DNA from: Maricaulis maris
GTDB lineage: Bacteria > Pseudomonadota > Alphaproteobacteria > Caulobacterales > Maricaulaceae
Direction of reading: 5' to 3'
Length of the DNA: 64,000 bases
NCBI RefSeq assembly: GCF_003634045.1
Contig: NZ_RBIM01000001.1
Location: 1 to 64,000, forward strand
The position numbers and the translations under genes are program-made. The notes below the pieces were generated by a model. The model ran no database searches, was not told the DNA's origin, and was given only the letters and a program-made list of their open reading frames with translations. Within the stretch, counting starts at the first letter, position 1. Every line of letters begins with the position of its first letter. This document shows, in pieces, positions 61,073 to 64,000 of this stretch.

Positions 61073-61537
61073 TTAGCCGCCGAGCTCGGAGATGTGGAGC
61101 GTCGAGGAAGCGAGGTCGGAATTGGTGCCGTAGGTGCCGATCCAGATGTCGTACTGGCCGGACATCGGGCTGCCCCAGGCGAGCGACGGGTTCAGGCCGT
61201 TGCTGTCGTCATTGCAATACCAGGAACCGTCCGGTGCGTTGACCACGAGCGTGGTGTCGGCGTTGGAATAGGCGCTGATGTAGAGCGGCAGCGAGCCGGC
61301 ATTGAAGTTCAGGCGGAAGTCCGGAGCGTTGGCGATCATGCCGGCGCAGGAGGAGGACAGGTTGGACGCCTGGATGGTGCCGCCCGCGGTGATCGACGTG
61401 GTGTACGGATCCGGGGTGAAGCCCGAGTTCAACGACACCGAGCCGAAGGTCGGCGGCTGCGACCAGTCCTGGGCAGCGGCCAGGCCGGCGAAGGACGCGG
61501 CAGCGATGCCGGCGGCGAGAATGGTTTTGAAAGACAT
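61073..61537 (-). CDS. Secreted PPC-like domain protein
   Basis: A 154-residue protein with signal MSFKTILAAGIAAASFAGLA ending in AAAQ. The mature part is a beta-sandwich with FNAGSLPLYISAYSNADTTL, APDGSWYCNDDSNGLNPSLA and SGQYDIWIGTYG, which match the pre-peptidase C-terminal-like domains common in secreted alphaproteobacterial proteins. Two Cys may form a disulfide. AAGGGG precedes the ATG at 61537. Function is unknown; extracellular or periplasmic. Confidence 0.75.
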   Translation of the reverse strand: MSFKTILAAGIAAASFAGLAAAQDWSQPPTFGSVSLNSGFTPDPYTTSITAGGTIQASNLSSSCAGMIANAPDFRLNFNAGSLPLYISAYSNADTTLVVNAPDGSWYCNDDSNGLNPSLAWGSPMSGQYDIWIGTYGTNSDLASSTLHISELGG

Positions 61538-61705
61538 GTGAAAAATCCCCTTTTTAAGACACGCAGACATCACGCCTACCCGTGTTGCGCGTCACCCTTG
61601 TATAAACTGGATGAAAGGAAGATGAATGACCCGATTGGGTGATGTTCATCTCCGATTGTCGCGGCGCCATTGTGCCGGTCGCGCAGGCCTGCCAAAAGGC
61701 GTCGC

Positions 61706-62323
61706 ATGAGCGAACTTTACCTGATCACCCCGCCGCGCATTGATGCGCACTTCCTTGCAAGGCTGGAAACCGCCCTGGATGCCGGTCCGGTGTCGGCCCT
61801 GCAGATACGTCTCAAGGATCATGACGAGGCGGATATCCGCCGTCTCGCGCCGGATCTCATTCGGGCGGCCCAGACGCGCGGCGTTGCTGCCATCCTCAAT
61901 GACAGTCCCGAACTGGCCGACCAACTCGGCTGCGACGGTGTCCATATCGGTCAGTCCGATGGCCGGGTGAAGGATGCGCGCGCGATCATGGGCAAGGAGC
62001 GGAGCGTGGGCGTGACCTGCCATGCCAGCCGTCACCTGGCGATGGTCGCGGGTGAGGCAGGGGCGGATTATGTCGCGTTCGGTGCCTTTTATCCGACCGC
62101 GACCAAGGCAACCGACCATGTCGCGACGCCGGACATCCTGACCTGGTGGGTGGAATTGTTTGAGCTGCCCTGTGTCGCCATTGGCGGCATCACCGCCGAC
62201 AACGCCGCGCCGCTGATAGCGGCCGGCGCCGACTTCCTCGCCGTCTCGGCCGGCATCTGGGCGCACCCGGACGGGCCGGCGGCGGCCGTCAGGGCCTTTG
62301 CGGCGCTGACCGGCGAGGCCTGA
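61706..62323 (+). CDS. thiE: Thiamine phosphate synthase
   Basis: A 205-residue TIM-barrel protein starting [20 protein letters not shown]. Typical segments: [69 protein letters not shown] and [20 protein letters not shown]. It joins the pyrimidine and thiazole moieties of thiamine. ATG at 61706 is used rather than 61670, whose extra residues are basic and unlike the family. The gene is separate from other thi genes. Confidence 0.9.
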   Translation: MSELYLITPPRIDAHFLARLETALDAGPVSALQIRLKDHDEADIRRLAPDLIRAAQTRGVAAILNDSPELADQLGCDGVHIGQSDGRVKDARAIMGKERSVGVTCHASRHLAMVAGEAGADYVAFGAFYPTATKATDHVATPDILTWWVELFELPCVAIGGITADNAAPLIAAGADFLAVSAGIWAHPDGPAAAVRAFAALTGEA

Positions 62324-62416
62324 CGGGATGATCGCGGCCGGCCGCCGGATTACATTTCACCCAGCAAACGCAGTGCAGGCTTGACGGTGCCGCAATCGAC
62401 GCGCTCTAGAAGGGGC

Positions 62417-63628
62417 ATGATCGCTTCCAACCACACCGCCCTTCTTGCCGCGCTCACCATCAGCGCCTCCCTGTTGCTTGCCGCCGTGCCAGCCCACGCC
62501 CAGGACGTGGTCGCGCCGGAGCCGGTGCTTACCGAAGACGCGCCGACCGAAGACACGTCGCCCGCGATGGTCTTCCCGCGCGAACTCATCCTGTTGCCCG
62601 AAGACGTCCAGAGTGCTGCGGTCGAGGGGCTGGAAGCGGACAACGCTGAAATTCCTTCCGGAATGGGCGGCGCCGAGGCGGCTTGGTATCGGGCCCAGAT
62701 TGCCTATCTCGGTGAAGACTGGGCCTCGGCCCGCAATTATGCCGCGACCGCGGCTGCCGGCGGCATTGTCGATGCCGCGCTTCTTTCGGGCATCATGACG
62801 CGCAATGGCGAGGGTGGCCCGGTTGATCTGACGGCGGCCGCGCGCTGGTTCACACGTGCCGCGGACCGCGACGATCCGGTCGCGCTCTATAATCTCGGGC
62901 AACTGGCGGCGCTCGGGGATGAGTCGCTGGCGCTTGGTCAGCCTGAGCCCTGGTTCGAGCGCGCCGCCCGGGCCGGTCATATCCCGGCCATGGTTGCGCA
63001 TGCGGTGACGCTGAAAAACTCGCCCGTGCCCCAGGACGCCATCGCCGCCCGCGAGTGGGCTGGCCGCGCCGCCCAGCAGGGCTCGGCGGAAGGCATGTAC
63101 CAGCTCGCCCAATTGCTCGACGAGGGTTTGGGCGGTGCGCGTGACGCGGCGGGCGCCCGGGTCTGGTATGAACGTGCCGCCAATCAGCGCCACGCCGAAG
63201 CCGCCTTCCAGGCTGGCATGATGTGGGTCGACGGCGAGGGCGGGGCGCAGGATGATGTGACCGGCCGGAACTGGATGCGCATCGCCGCCGAAAGTGGTTA
63301 CGCGCCAGCCCAGGGCCAATACGGTCTGATGATGTATCAGGGTCGCGGCGGCGATACGGATCCGGAATTGGCCGCCTACTGGTTTTCGCGCGGCGCCCGT
63401 GGCGGTGATGCCGAGAGCCAATTCCTCTACGCATTCGTGTTGGCGCGCGGCGAGGGCGTGTCACAGGATCTTGAGCTGGCCTATCGCTGGTCCTTGCTGG
63501 CGGCGACTGATCATCTCGGCGCGCCGGTGCATGATCGTGACCGCGACCGGCTCGAGGCCGGGCTGGCAAGCGCCCTGCCACCGGATGTCCGCCAGCGGAT
63601 ACGGGCTGAATTCGACGCGCTGCGCTGA
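62417..63628 (+). CDS. Secreted Sel1-repeat (TPR-like) protein
   Basis: A 403-residue protein with signal peptide ending AAVPAHAQ. From about residue 90 there are about six to eight Sel1-like repeats (for example DLTAAARWFTRAADRDDPVA; ARVWYERAANQRHAEAAFQA; LAAYWFSRGARGGDAESQFL) of 36 residues, forming a superhelical protein-binding surface. It is probably periplasmic. ATG at 62417 is used. It lies between thiE and efp. Confidence 0.85.
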   Translation: MIASNHTALLAALTISASLLLAAVPAHAQDVVAPEPVLTEDAPTEDTSPAMVFPRELILLPEDVQSAAVEGLEADNAEIPSGMGGAEAAWYRAQIAYLGEDWASARNYAATAAAGGIVDAALLSGIMTRNGEGGPVDLTAAARWFTRAADRDDPVALYNLGQLAALGDESLALGQPEPWFERAARAGHIPAMVAHAVTLKNSPVPQDAIAAREWAGRAAQQGSAEGMYQLAQLLDEGLGGARDAAGARVWYERAANQRHAEAAFQAGMMWVDGEGGAQDDVTGRNWMRIAAESGYAPAQGQYGLMMYQGRGGDTDPELAAYWFSRGARGGDAESQFLYAFVLARGEGVSQDLELAYRWSLLAATDHLGAPVHDRDRDRLEAGLASALPPDVRQRIRAEFDALR

Positions 63629-63766
63629 CGGTTTGGCGCGCCCCGGCGTCGGGCCGGTGCCGCGCGGCTTGCCGTTCCGCATGCCCGCTGATAGGAGAGC
63701 GCCACTTTGCGGCGCGCGCGCGCCGACGCGAAATATGGGCCGCATTGGCGCGGCAACAGGTGAGTT

Positions 63767-64000
63767 ATGAAAATCAACGGTAACGAAATCCGCCCCGGCA
63801 ATGTCCTGATGCACCAGGATACGCTGTGGGTCGCGGTCAAGACGGATCACGTCAAGCCGGGCAAGGGCGGCGCTTTCGCCCAGGTCGAGCTGAAAAACCT
63901 CCTCGACGGTCGCAAGCTCAACGAACGCTTCCGCGCCGCCGACAAGGTCGAGCGCGTGCGCCTTGAGCAGAAGGATCACACCTTCCTGTTCGCCAGCGAT
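63767..64000 (+). CDS. efp: Elongation factor P (5' part, runs off window)
   Basis: The first 78 codons are present: [20 protein letters not shown], then [20 protein letters not shown]. The conserved tip Lys is K33 in KPGKGGAF, the site of lysylation by EpmA/EpmB in relatives. EF-P rescues ribosomes stalled at polyproline. The C-terminal OB domains lie past the window edge. Confidence 0.93.
   Translation, partial: MKINGNEIRPGNVLMHQDTLWVAVKTDHVKPGKGGAFAQVELKNLLDGRKLNERFRAADKVERVRLEQKDHTFLFASD

Overview
The window is about 64 kb of GC-rich DNA. It reads as an alphaproteobacterial chromosome carrying a Mu-like transposable prophage. The likely host is a Maricaulis or Hyphomonadales relative, judged from the gap-pgk-fba cluster, sqdB, TadG-like proteins, membrane AraC regulator and M16 lipoprotein peptidases; the genus is an inference.

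Positions 1 to about 31,200 are the prophage, almost entirely on the minus strand, with its early (left) end at the right and its tail end running off position 1. From right to left: a TM2 membrane protein gene and a divergent XRE repressor; a Ner-like HTH protein; the MuA-type DDE transposase and MuB-type ATPase; a block of small early genes (DUF3164, zinc-binding proteins, GemA/gp16); a Mor-type late activator; a membrane-anchored lambda-R-like endolysin; gp25/26/27/28-like packaging genes; a portal-MuF fusion; an HK97-type prohead protease and capsid protein; connectors, with an adenine methyltransferase inserted among them; and a long flexible-tail module. That module has a predicted -1 frameshifted tail assembly chaperone and a repeat-containing tip protein cut by the window edge. 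Replication is Mu-type, while the head and tail are HK97/siphovirus-type.

The most unusual signal is in the prophage, in the ~620-bp gap between the prohead protease and major capsid genes (15,196-15,811). On the coding strand it holds three tRNA-derived pieces: a 3' half, a chimaera without an anticodon loop, and a 5' half. Acceptor and anticodon strands pair between neighbouring pieces in 3'-half-before-5'-half order, as in circularly permuted tRNA genes. A decayed tRNA array is the main alternative.

Positions 31,400 to 64,000 are chromosomal: a small lipoprotein; an M16 peptidase; YjdM; an AraC regulator with a small membrane protein; a MacAB-type exporter; an orphan histidine kinase with about seven PAS modules; a fused Dpp/Yej-type ABC ATPase; a second M16 peptidase with an FKBP isomerase; two tandem TadG-like vWA proteins; argE; sqdB; gap-pgk; class I fructose-bisphosphate aldolase; a secreted PPC-like protein; thiE; a Sel1-repeat protein; and the start of efp.

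A second unusual locus is at 54,988-55,874. A small GIY-YIG nuclease gene is bounded by 29-bp inverted repeats that are themselves palindromic, followed by two gene-less 151-bp elements with the same ends in a 213-bp tandem duplication. This looks like an autonomous element with MITE-like derivatives.
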